From NCBI GenBank assembly GCA_013215145.1, contig JABSRP010000022.1:89170-153169 (forward strand): DNA of 64,000 nt, written 5' to 3'. Position 1 is the stretch's first letter. Each line of letters opens with the position of its first letter. This document shows positions 26,992 through 34,859 of this stretch, one piece after another. The notes under the pieces were generated by a model. It ran no database searches, was not told where the DNA came from, and saw only the letters and a program-made list of their open reading frames with translations. Made by a program: the position numbers and the translations under genes. The DNA is from Pseudobacteriovorax sp. (lineage in GTDB: Bacteria; Bdellovibrionota_B; Oligoflexia; Oligoflexales; Oligoflexaceae).

Positions 26992-27336
26992 TTAACTGTC
27001 CGTAGCGGGCTCACCATCCTCTTCTGGGGCAATGCTATACCAAAATGCGTCGAGGTCTTCTGGGGTCCAAATTTCTAGGGCTCGTTTGAGGTTAAAAGGA
27101 GTCGCGCCGTTGTTTAAGTGAAACAATAGCTCGACCACTTGATCTTGCTCTTCAGTAAGATTGTCGTCACGATAGGCATTAATGATCACATCGAACAGAG
27201 CTTCGCTCGTCTCGTCGCTACTGGCTGCATCGGCAAAGCATGGGAACGCTAATGCCGATTCCACAAAACTCTCAGGATCCATAGACGGAAGATCTTGAGC
27301 ACCTTCGGCTTCATTCATTTCTATTGACTCAGACAT
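26992..27336 (-). CDS. Small acidic protein of unknown function
   Basis: The protein has 114 residues, strongly acidic, with no signal peptide. It is mostly helical, with segments DETSEALFDVIINAYRDDNL, TEEQDQVVELLFHLNNGATP and TPEDLDAFWYSIAPEEDGEP. These could form a small helical bundle or protein-binding domain. No family is recognised. It is flanked by the fibronectin-like lipoproteins and a divergent K+ channel gene. Confidence 0.5.
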   Translation of the reverse strand: MSESIEMNEAEGAQDLPSMDPESFVESALAFPCFADAASSDETSEALFDVIINAYRDDNLTEEQDQVVELLFHLNNGATPFNLKRALEIWTPEDLDAFWYSIAPEEDGEPATDS

Positions 27337-27518
27337 AACCGACCTCGCAAAAAAAATTAATTTGAAGAAACAGTGAATGCATAGATTATCTTGATTCGAC
27401 TCAGTTGCCCAACGAAAAAACAGCCGGCTGACGATCTAGACATCCTTAACCATCCCGTTGCAGACAGCAGTAATGCTGCTATAGTGTAGTACCGTTGAAA
27501 ACAAATGGAGGGTTTGGT

Positions 27519-27953
27519 TTGCGGGTCTTTTCGGACAACCTGGCCGAGTTTTTTTTATCGATCATCAGAACCTTTTTTAGCAGTCAGGTGTTTACCTTTA
27601 TTATCGCTGGCAATATTATTCTGTTCCCTGCGGCCGGACTATTCTACATGGCAGAGGAGGCGGTCAATCCTCACGTAGACTCTTACATTGACGCCTTATG
27701 GTGGGCCTTTGTTACCGTGACGACGGTTGGTTATGGTGATATTTGGCCAGTGACAAATTTAGGGCGGATTATGGCGATATCTCTGATGATAGGCGGTGCC
27801 ACTTGTTTTGTGGGGTTCACAGCGACATTTGTAAAGAGGTTTTTAGCGGACTACCATACTGACGAGGCTCCGGCTGAGACCCAAATTAAAGAGATGAATG
27901 AGCGGCTTTCTCGTATGGAGGAGCAGCTACAAAAGCTCATTTCCAAAAACTAA
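27519..27953 (+). CDS. Two-TM potassium channel (TVGYGD filter)
   Basis: The protein has 144 residues. TTG 27519 is preceded by GGAGGG at a 6-base distance; an earlier in-frame TTG (27495) would add eight residues. Two membrane helices (about 20-45 and 82-105) flank a pore helix and the selectivity filter TVTTVGYGDIWPVTN, diagnostic of K+ channels. The short C-terminal tail (KEMNERLSRMEEQLQKL) is a coiled coil suited to tetramer assembly. There is no RCK or cyclic-nucleotide domain, so gating must come from elsewhere. It would sit in the inner membrane and control K+ flux. Confidence 0.9.
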   Translation: MRVFSDNLAEFFLSIIRTFFSSQVFTFIIAGNIILFPAAGLFYMAEEAVNPHVDSYIDALWWAFVTVTTVGYGDIWPVTNLGRIMAISLMIGGATCFVGFTATFVKRFLADYHTDEAPAETQIKEMNERLSRMEEQLQKLISKN

Positions 27954-28011
27954 GTCCTGTACGGTCAAGAGAATTGGTTTAGGAGAGTTATAAGCCTTAT
28001 CGCATTAGCTA

Positions 28012-28043
28012 GTCCCTGATTCCTTTGATGGGATGTCAGGGAC
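28012..28043. terminator. Bidirectional hairpin between convergent genes
   Basis: GTCCCTGA (28012-28019) pairs with TCAGGGAC (28036-28043) over a 16-base loop in the gap between the channel gene (+) and the small secreted gene (-). It probably ends both transcripts. Confidence 0.5.
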
Positions 28044-28069
28044 CGGTGGTCTAAAGGAGTAAAGGCGCG

Positions 28070-28357
28070 TTAAATAAAAGCGTCGACTTTTCTTTTCGCT
28101 TGATTCTTATCGTCTTCAGGTTTTTGTTTCTCGACTAACGTCCTCTGCTGAGACTTGAAGGGCATGGGAAGCTTATCGATTTGTTGTTGAATGTAGGCCT
28201 CTCGTTTTACATTCAGCTCACTATCAAGTTTATCGATCAACTCACCCGCTAAAGTCTTCGAGGCTGTCTCTAATCTCTGACTTTGTAAAGTGTTGGCATT
28301 AGCGTTGGTCAAGGAAAGCGCGCAGACTCCGAACAGAAAGAACTTTATTTTTGTCAC
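28070..28357 (-). CDS. Small secreted charged protein
   Basis: The protein has 95 residues from GTG 28357, with AGGAGG 7 bases upstream. A longer frame starting at 28534 would put a basic, unlikely leader before the signal peptide, so it is rejected. The signal peptide (KIKFFLFGVCALSLTNANA) is followed by a helical, Lys/Gln-rich chain (LETASKTLAGELIDKLDSEL, NVKREAYIQQQIDKLPMP). It looks like a small periplasmic helical protein. No family is recognised. Confidence 0.55.
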   Translation of the reverse strand: MTKIKFFLFGVCALSLTNANANTLQSQRLETASKTLAGELIDKLDSELNVKREAYIQQQIDKLPMPFKSQQRTLVEKQKPEDDKNQAKRKVDAFI

Positions 28358-28674
28358 AGTCAAACCTCCTAATATCGTGTGTCTCTCAAAAGCTGAAGGC
28401 CTTATCGGTTTCTTTTTGCGTCTTCTAAAAGTTGCTTCATTTATCTTAGCGGGAGGCTGGCTAAGATATTTAAATTTGGGGTTAAAAATTGTTGATAAAG
28501 GCAGGAAGGAATCGGCAATTGCTGCGGAGGCCATAACTGTTGGCCAGCCAGTTAATGTGTATGACTAATCATCGCTTAAGGCTTCATCCACTACAAACAA
28601 ATCTGGCCCTGCGGCCAGACCATCGGGCTCTGACTGTCAGAGGGTATTCTATCCCCGTCTCATAAAGTGCTTCT
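28358..28674. other. 317-bp gap: terminator and promoter region
   Basis: It holds the sirtuin-gene terminator (28597-28620) and, nearer 28357, the promoter region of the small secreted gene. A CTCTGAC / GTCAGAG mini-palindrome lies at about 28628-28642. I see no gene. Confidence 0.5.
28597..28620 (-). terminator. Rho-independent terminator of the sirtuin gene
   Basis: On the minus strand TCTGGCC, GCAG and GGCCAGA form a 7-bp GC-rich stem with a 4-base loop, followed by the T-rich TTTGTTTGT. It lies 55 bases after the stop. A typical intrinsic terminator. Confidence 0.65.
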
Positions 28675-29406
28675 TCAGTTTCCAAAGGTATCGATCAGAT
28701 GCTCCACCAACTCAGGGACTTTGATGGAAGCAGGGCCTAGAGACTGATTTTGAAACTGTCTGGAAAACTCACTTTCCACCTGATTGACTTCATAGGTGAT
28801 ACAGCCGGGAGAAACCTCGGCGACAAACCCTGCTGCTGGATAAACCTGTCCTGAGGTTCCGATAGCAATGAAGGCCTTGCATTGGGCTAAGGCTTGATAG
28901 ATGGATGCTAGGTGCATGGGCATTTCGCCAAACCAGACGATATTTGGTCTGAGACTTCCTTTGGTCTGGCAGTGAGAGCAGACCGATTCCGCGTCGAAGT
29001 CCTCTTTGACTTCATGCACAGCATGACAGGCTGTGCATCGGGCCTGTAGCAGCTCGCCGTGGATGTGAACCACGTTTTGGTTGTCGGCTCTTTCATGAAG
29101 ATCGTCCACATTCTGAGTGACGATAAGTGTTCGCACGGCCTGGCCTAGGTGAGTCAAGGCCCTATGAGCAGGGTTTGGTTGGATCTTAGGATCGAGGAGT
29201 TGGCGCCGCCTTTGGTTGTAAAATTGGTAGACCAAAGCGGGGTTTTTCTCGAAGCCATTTGGTGTGCAGACATCTTCAATTTTGTGATTCTCCCAAAGCC
29301 CTCCACTATCTCGAAATGTCGCTATGCCAGATTTGGCTGATATTCCGGCCCCAGTTAATACAATAATGTCGAATGGATGTCTAAAATCATACGAAAATGT
29401 AGTCAT
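28675..29406 (-). CDS. cobB: NAD-dependent protein deacylase (sirtuin, CobB/SIRT5-like)
   Basis: The protein has 243 residues. It has the sirtuin NAD pocket (VLTGAGISAKSGIATFRDSG), TQNVDDLHERAD, catalytic H116 in VHIHGELL, and a zinc site with C124, C127, C143 and C146. The SIRT5/CobB YxxR motif is present (Y63, R66 in QFYNQRRRQL), which predicts removal of succinyl or malonyl groups as well as acetyl. It removes acyl groups from lysines using NAD+ in the cytoplasm. The gene is divergent from the type III glutamine synthetase gene, with only 117 bases between the starts. Confidence 0.92.
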   Translation of the reverse strand: MTTFSYDFRHPFDIIVLTGAGISAKSGIATFRDSGGLWENHKIEDVCTPNGFEKNPALVYQFYNQRRRQLLDPKIQPNPAHRALTHLGQAVRTLIVTQNVDDLHERADNQNVVHIHGELLQARCTACHAVHEVKEDFDAESVCSHCQTKGSLRPNIVWFGEMPMHLASIYQALAQCKAFIAIGTSGQVYPAAGFVAEVSPGCITYEVNQVESEFSRQFQNQSLGPASIKVPELVEHLIDTFGN

Positions 29407-29424
29407 AAATTTGGGGTTCCTTTC

Positions 29425-29452
29425 TTGACTTTCGCTCGTGGGTCGCTATGCT
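29425..29452 (+). promoter_or_regulatory. Predicted sigma-70 promoter of glnN
   Basis: TTGACT (29425-29430), a 16-base spacer and TATGCT (29447-29452). It lies 72 bases before the glnN start codon and beside the divergent sirtuin start. No NtrC/sigma-54-like element was noticed by eye. Confidence 0.5.
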
Positions 29453-29523
29453 TCTTGTGCTTAAAATGACGGCCCTTGCTCTCTAAACAATCCAATACAG
29501 GTGAATAAACTTAGGAGATTTTT

Positions 29524-31713
29524 ATGTCGACATTGGAAGATCGTAGTAATGCAAAAAGACAGGCTATAGGCCGCACAGTCCGCACGTTTCAACCGACCCT
29601 TGATGCCAATGGAAACCCTATCCCAGTCAGCGAGTACTTCGGAGATAACGCCTTCGATGCTACCAAAGCTTCTGTGATTCCCAAAGCTATCAGAAAAGAA
29701 GTTAAGGAATTTATCCATTCCCGGCAAGCTCTTAGTAAAGACAAGGTAGAGGTGATCGCGGCAGCTGTGACCAATTGGGCTATCAGCAAAGGCTGTAGTC
29801 ATTTTTGTCATTGGTTCCAGCCTTTAACAGGTGGAACTGCAGAAAAGCATGACGCGTTTCTTTCTTTCGAAGACTCAAAACCCATTGAAAAACTTACTGT
29901 ATCTCAATTGATGCAAGGCGAGCCGGACGCGTCTTCCTTTCCCAACGGCGGTGCTCGGTCGACCTTCGAAGCTAGGGGCTATACGACCTGGGACCTTTCA
30001 TCTCCCATGTTTATTATGGAAAGCGCTAATGGTAAAACCCTGTGTATTCCTACAGCCTTCATCTCATATACAGGCGAATCTCTCGATAATAAAACTCCAC
30101 TACTTAAGAGTTTGAGCTATCTTTCTAAAGAAGCCTCTCGTTTCTATAACCTCATTGGTGAAGACGTAAAATCGGTTCACACGTCTGTCGGCTGTGAGCA
30201 AGAGTACTTTCTAGTGGATAAGGCTTTGCATCACGCGCGTCCAGACCTTCTTATGACTGGCCGTACCGTTTTTGGTGCAGCTTCCACGAAGAATCAGCAA
30301 TTGGATGATCACTACTTCGGTATTATTCCGTCTCGTGTGATGGCCTTTATGCAGGAACTTGATCATGAGCTATACAAGCTTGGGATTCCTGCAAAAACTC
30401 GACACAACGAAGTAGCGCCAGGACAATTTGAGATCGCTCCCATTTTCTGCGAAGCAAACGTTGCTGCCGATCAAAACCAACTCGTTATGGCGACTATCAA
30501 AAACGTAGCTGAAAAGCATAGCTTTGTGGCCATGCTTCACGAGAAGCCCTTTGCTGGAATCAACGGTTCCGGTAAGCACGTGAACTGGTCAATTACTGAC
30601 GACAAAGGTCGCAACAAACTTGAACCAGGATTGGATCCAGCCCATAACCTCTCTTTCTTGGCAAGTGTGTCCATCGTTCTAAAAGCGGTTTATGATCACT
30701 CTGCTGCTTTGAGAATGTCGATTGCTTCTGTCGGGAACGATCACAGACTAGGGGCTAACGAAGCTCCTCCTGCGATCATTTCTGTATTCTTGGGTGACGC
30801 CCTTGCAGAGATCTTCGAGCAACTTGTCGAAGGCAAAAGCCTTTCAGAAAGCAAAAGTAAGGTCTTGATGGACGTTGGTGCTACCCAACTTATGAACCTA
30901 ATGAAAGATAATACCGACCGTAACCGGACGTCTCCTTTTGCCTTTACTGGCAACAAATTTGAATTCCGTGCGGTTGGTGCTACCATGCCTGTCAACTTAC
31001 CGGTTAGTATCTTGAACGCGGCTGTTGCAACAGCTTTCAAAGATGCTGCAGATTATGTTGAGTCAGCACTTGCTAAAGGTGAAGGCAAAGAGGAAGCGCT
31101 ATTCAATTTGATCGTAAGAGACGCCCAGCTTTCTCAGAAAGTGGTCTTCAATGGCGATGGCTACTCTGACGAGTGGGTTGCTGAAGCAGAAACTAGAGGA
31201 CTCCCTCACCTACGTACGACTCCTGATGCCCTTGCTGTCTTACAAGACACACAGCTCACAAAGTTTCTTGTTGACGGCGACGTTATGAACGAGCGTGAAC
31301 TTGATATGCGCTACAATGTTCTGATTGAACGCTACAACGGTCTAAGAACGATTGAACTCAACACTCTTTTGAATATCACTCACCAGTCGATCATTCCTGT
31401 AGGGTTAGAGTACAAGAAAGATATAGCCGTAGGCATCCGGGCCACTGAGGATATCGGCATGAAGACTGACGGCGAGAGAGAAATCTACGAGCTAGTCGAC
31501 AATACTCTTGCTAATGTGTTCAACCACGCTAAGGCTATGAGAAGCAAGCTAGCTGATATGCCTACTGAAGAGTCAGACTGCGCGCGCTATATTGTTCAAG
31601 AGTTGTTCCCGATGAGCGAAGAGCTTGCAGGATACTGTAGCGAACTTGAGGTTTTGGTTCCTGATTCTAAGTGGCCACTACCTAAGTTTGAAGAGCTATT
31701 GTTCATGAGATAA
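29524..31713 (+). CDS. glnN: Glutamine synthetase type III
   Basis: The protein has 729 residues, the length of GSIII enzymes, far longer than GSI (about 470). ATG 29524 has AGGAG upstream. Family hallmarks: GGARSTFEARGYTTWDLSSP, GCEQEYFLVDK, the ATP/Glu region VAPGQFEIAPIF and NGSGKHVNWSI, then FAFTGNKFEFRAVG near residues 475-490. It makes glutamine from glutamate, ammonia and ATP in the cytoplasm as a dodecamer. It is followed by a strong terminator and is divergent from the sirtuin gene; it is probably a single-gene transcript. Confidence 0.95.
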   Translation: MSTLEDRSNAKRQAIGRTVRTFQPTLDANGNPIPVSEYFGDNAFDATKASVIPKAIRKEVKEFIHSRQALSKDKVEVIAAAVTNWAISKGCSHFCHWFQPLTGGTAEKHDAFLSFEDSKPIEKLTVSQLMQGEPDASSFPNGGARSTFEARGYTTWDLSSPMFIMESANGKTLCIPTAFISYTGESLDNKTPLLKSLSYLSKEASRFYNLIGEDVKSVHTSVGCEQEYFLVDKALHHARPDLLMTGRTVFGAASTKNQQLDDHYFGIIPSRVMAFMQELDHELYKLGIPAKTRHNEVAPGQFEIAPIFCEANVAADQNQLVMATIKNVAEKHSFVAMLHEKPFAGINGSGKHVNWSITDDKGRNKLEPGLDPAHNLSFLASVSIVLKAVYDHSAALRMSIASVGNDHRLGANEAPPAIISVFLGDALAEIFEQLVEGKSLSESKSKVLMDVGATQLMNLMKDNTDRNRTSPFAFTGNKFEFRAVGATMPVNLPVSILNAAVATAFKDAADYVESALAKGEGKEEALFNLIVRDAQLSQKVVFNGDGYSDEWVAEAETRGLPHLRTTPDALAVLQDTQLTKFLVDGDVMNERELDMRYNVLIERYNGLRTIELNTLLNITHQSIIPVGLEYKKDIAVGIRATEDIGMKTDGEREIYELVDNTLANVFNHAKAMRSKLADMPTEESDCARYIVQELFPMSEELAGYCSELEVLVPDSKWPLPKFEELLFMR

Positions 31714-31744
31714 TGAACAGGTAGACTATAATATAGAATTAGTT

Positions 31745-31775
31745 AAGGGCTGATAGCTACGTATCAGCCCTTTTT
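31745..31775 (+). terminator. Intrinsic terminator of glnN
   Basis: A perfect 11-bp stem (AAGGGCTGATA / TATCAGCCCTT) with a 6-base loop and a T5 tract immediately after. It lies 32 bases past the stop at 31713. Confidence 0.88.
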
Positions 31776-31820
31776 ATTTTCCTAGAGTATGAACACCGTT
31801 TGCATTTAACTCTTTGCTTT

Positions 31821-32936
31821 TTACTCTTTTTCGTAGTCGTAATTCACCCGAACTGTAGCGTCAGCCTCTCCAAGCTCCGACTCATTGATTGTTAGATTAA
31901 GTCCGGAAAGCTCGTAGCTTGCTTCGTCGATTTCATTTCCAGCAACCTTAACCACCAGTGATCCTGGGATAGGGCTGTGCTTCAAAGTGAATTTATTATT
32001 AGTCTTAGTGACAATGGACTTACTTAAAGTACTGAAGTGCTCACTCCAGTCGTCTTTACAGATATCAAAAACCTCTCCCTTTGTTTGAGACGAAAGGTTT
32101 TCGTAGGCTGTGCCTTTGTTAGCCACTGAACATGTTCCTGTGGAAGTGTCGCCGCGGAAAGCATAGATAATTGGCTCAAGCTCAGGACTATTGTTTTTGA
32201 TCATTTTTAAGAAGACCTCTTGGTCAACCGTATGGGCATTGTCATCAGTGACAAAAACATAGGCCCTGGTGGCATTGGGACGGAAAAAGCCTGCAAGAGT
32301 TCCTTTGGCATTCTCGATCAATCCTGGGCTTTCCATATAATAAGCCTGACGGCCGAAATTTCGGTCGATAAAGTCTTGAGAGTAGGAAAATTCTGAAAGT
32401 CCGCAGATTTCTGAGGTTCCATCGATCTCAGCAAGAATATCGTTGCTATTAAAGTCAATATTGGTCTGGCTGGCGTCACAGCTGGCGGCAGCTGTGATGG
32501 CTAAGGCATTTGTACTGCCAACAGGAATATTCACTTGCTTATGGCCGTTGGCGACATGCTCATCTGATAATGTCACAGTCGTGTCAGGACCAAAAATAGT
32601 ATCTGTTTGTGAAATCAAGGCAAGTTTAAGATTGGTATCTTCCCCAACAGAGTCAATAAAGTTGTCAAAGTTGCGACGAACTTGATCAGCCTCTTCTCTC
32701 ATGGATCCACTATTATCAATGACCCATACGATATCGAGCTCACTCTGCTGAGTGTTGAGGTTGAAAACCTCAGAAAACGGAGCCTTCGTAGGTTCGGGCT
32801 TTATGACCTCGGCTTCTTTAGGCTGAGTTTTGGCAACACCACCTTTGAATCCTTTGTCTTCGGCACATCCAATGTTGACTAAGGTCAACGCGCTCAAAAA
32901 TAATAACGACTTGTTCATACTACTACAACGTTCCAT
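31821..32936 (-). CDS. VWA-domain lipoprotein
   Basis: The protein has 371 residues from ATG 32936 (AAGGAAA upstream). The lipobox is LVNIGC (C24). A Lys/Pro-rich linker follows, then a von Willebrand A domain (about 75-285) with the metal site DIVWVIDNSGSM (DxSxS) and FVTDDNAH. The C-terminal part is strand-rich (FTLKHSPIPGSLVVKVAGN, ATVRVNYDY). VWA lipoproteins bind proteins or metal at the cell surface. Nothing in the neighbourhood narrows the ligand. It is divergent from the small gene at 33258. Confidence 0.8.
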   Translation of the reverse strand: MERCSSMNKSLLFLSALTLVNIGCAEDKGFKGGVAKTQPKEAEVIKPEPTKAPFSEVFNLNTQQSELDIVWVIDNSGSMREEADQVRRNFDNFIDSVGEDTNLKLALISQTDTIFGPDTTVTLSDEHVANGHKQVNIPVGSTNALAITAAASCDASQTNIDFNSNDILAEIDGTSEICGLSEFSYSQDFIDRNFGRQAYYMESPGLIENAKGTLAGFFRPNATRAYVFVTDDNAHTVDQEVFLKMIKNNSPELEPIIYAFRGDTSTGTCSVANKGTAYENLSSQTKGEVFDICKDDWSEHFSTLSKSIVTKTNNKFTLKHSPIPGSLVVKVAGNEIDEASYELSGLNLTINESELGEADATVRVNYDYEKE

Positions 32937-33104
32937 AACAATTTCCTTCAGCGGGGTATATGTCACTAACGATGAAATACAAGCAATTCGCAGACCAAAA
33001 ATATCCTATATTAATGTTAATATTTACAAAGAGTTGTAAATTAAGTGGCGAATTTTACCATCGATAAGATTAAGGCACTGTCTAAAAATCCGACACCTAG
33101 AGGG

Positions 33105-33130
33105 GGATCGTTTTCCAGGATCGTTCTCCA
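33105..33130. repeat. Tandem 13-base direct repeat
   Basis: GGATCGTTTTCCA (33105-33117) and GGATCGTTCTCCA (33118-33130) are adjacent and differ at one base. Possible protein-binding site or slippage product. Confidence 0.6.
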
Positions 33131-33191
33131 TTCGTCAGGTGTTAAGCCCCCAAAAATAGCGACTCCGTTTCAGGTTTATTTTTGGGAAAAA

Positions 33192-33221
33192 TAATATTCA
33201 GTAGATTTTTCTTAATATTCA
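33192..33221 (+). promoter_or_regulatory. Two TAATATTCA direct repeats, 21-bp period
   Basis: Identical 9-mers are spaced exactly two helical turns apart, 37 bases before ATG 33258. This is the geometry of activator half-sites lying on one face of the DNA. Confidence 0.45.
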
Positions 33222-33257
33222 TCGATGATAGCCGATGACTGACCAAGGAGGGCGTTT

Positions 33258-33476
33258 ATGTTCGTCAAAATCAAGTCTTTTGCAACAGAAGAAGAGGCCA
33301 TCATAGCTGTCGATGAGCTCACCAGGCAGTCGGTCACCTCTCATTATGTTTTTAACGGAGATAGGTTTGTGCTTAAAGTCGTGCCTACTGAATGGGACAC
33401 GGCTATTAATCTGATTGCCAATTCTATTTCCTTAAAAGATGCTCGATTTCAAAACAGGGATGATGAGGTCGCTTAA
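33258..33476 (+). CDS. Small DUF2007-like protein
   Basis: The protein has 72 residues; AAGGAGGG precedes the ATG. One alpha/beta unit (MFVKIKSFATEEEAIIAVDE then FVLKVVPTEWDTAINLIAN) resembles DUF2007-type signalling or PII-like small proteins, but the call is weak. Its stop overlaps the start of the receiver/TPR gene by one base (TAATG), so it is co-translated with that gene and may act in the same pathway. Confidence 0.55.
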   Translation: MFVKIKSFATEEEAIIAVDELTRQSVTSHYVFNGDRFVLKVVPTEWDTAINLIANSISLKDARFQNRDDEVA

Positions 33477-34666
33477 TGGTCGAGCCTAGTTCACGAAATG
33501 CTCTGGAGCAGTACCTACCCAAGAAGGTTTTGGTGATCGAAGACGATCAGTCGGTCCAAAGCCTAATCAAAATGAGCTTTCGCGATTATGGTATTCACGA
33601 TGTTTACTGCTTTCACGATGGGCAGGCTGGTTGGAATGAACTTTTTGAGACAAAGTTTGACCTAATCATTCTGGACTGGAAGCTGCCTAGCCTTGAGGGC
33701 AAGCAAATATTTAATCGTCTAAGAATGACTAAAGATTTTAGACATATTCCTGTTATCGTTGTGTCAGGATTTCTGGATGAGGATGGAATCAGCCTTATCA
33801 ATGATTTTTTCTTTTCGGCTTGGTTAGAAAAGCCTTTTGACGACAGCGTGTTGATGAAGGTAGCTAAAGAGGTCTTGCGAGATCGATTTGATTTTGGCGT
33901 GATTTCGAAAAAAGCTGATGAGCTCTATTTTGAGTCATTCGATCATAATGTCTCGCGACCGATGGATGTTCTCAACGGTTGGCTACAAAACTATGGGCAA
34001 AACCCCAAAGGGGTATCCATGGTAGCTGATATCCTTCGTAATCTTCATGCCTACGACCAGGCTAGACAAATCATCACAAACTCCTTAAAAGTTCACCGCT
34101 CACGGTCCTTGCTATGGCATCAACTTGGTTTGACACAGCTTTTAATGGGGCAGTATGAGAAGGCTCAAGAGACTTTTGAACGAGCCAATGAAATCTGTGA
34201 TCAGAATATGGAGCGTAAGGTCATTTTGGGTCTTCTAGACTTTCATAACGGTCAATTTGATCGAGGCATGGTCTACTTTGATGCGATTCGATCCGAAGAC
34301 CCTGAGTCGCCCTTAAACCGATCCCTGATCGAGATCATAAATTTCGTTCGAGGGCGATTTACGCCCGCTCAGATCACCCAGTTAACCAATGGTTTAGGGT
34401 TTTGCCTAAACCGTCTGGCCCTTCAATCGACCCAACTTGGTCAGTATAAAGAGGGTAGCGAGTTTTACTCCATTGCTTTGATGTTTGCGTCTGAGAGGGA
34501 GGCAAAGGCAAAGTTGTACTATAATCTAGGTATTTGCGAAGCGCGCATGGGAAATCGCGTGAATGCCATGCATAATTTTTTTCGCTCCCTAGATTTACTC
34601 CCAAATTTTTCCATTACGGTCGAGGCTCTCAGACGCTTTGGCTTTGAAGTTCCTTACGGCATGTAA
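33476..34666 (+). CDS. Receiver domain plus TPR repeat protein
   Basis: The protein has 396 residues. Residues 16-130 form an intact CheY-like receiver: acidic pair in VIEDDQSVQSL, phospho-acceptor D67 in IILDWKLPSLEG, VVSGF, and Lys-Pro in WLEKPFDDSV. From about 165 onward there are TPR-like repeats (SLLWHQLGLTQLLMGQYEKA, RKVILGLLDFHNGQFDRGMV, KLYYNLGICEARMGNRVNAM). It is a paralog of the gene at 9102, whose receiver lost its aspartate. Phosphorylation probably changes TPR-mediated contacts. It is translated with the small gene before it. Confidence 0.86.
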   Translation: MVEPSSRNALEQYLPKKVLVIEDDQSVQSLIKMSFRDYGIHDVYCFHDGQAGWNELFETKFDLIILDWKLPSLEGKQIFNRLRMTKDFRHIPVIVVSGFLDEDGISLINDFFFSAWLEKPFDDSVLMKVAKEVLRDRFDFGVISKKADELYFESFDHNVSRPMDVLNGWLQNYGQNPKGVSMVADILRNLHAYDQARQIITNSLKVHRSRSLLWHQLGLTQLLMGQYEKAQETFERANEICDQNMERKVILGLLDFHNGQFDRGMVYFDAIRSEDPESPLNRSLIEIINFVRGRFTPAQITQLTNGLGFCLNRLALQSTQLGQYKEGSEFYSIALMFASEREAKAKLYYNLGICEARMGNRVNAMHNFFRSLDLLPNFSITVEALRRFGFEVPYGM

Positions 34667-34859
34667 TAAATCAATATCGATACTAGCCAACCCCTTCCCA
34701 CTAGCCGTGATGCGATGAAAACCCTCTCAAACCACAACTGTCAGGCTCTTAAATAATTCTGTAAATATCTGTAAACAGTCATATAAAAACATATTTTAAC
34801 AATATAGTCAGAATTGCCGATCGCATACTGCAGAAGGGGAAAGTAGGAGATTATATATC

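Larger units (their letters stand above)
32937..33257. other. 321-bp divergent regulatory region
   Basis: No gene is seen. It contains a 13-base tandem direct repeat (33105-33130) and two copies of TAATATTCA 21 bases apart (33192-33200, 33213-33221) ahead of the 33258 operon. It must hold promoters for both flanking genes. Confidence 0.5.
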
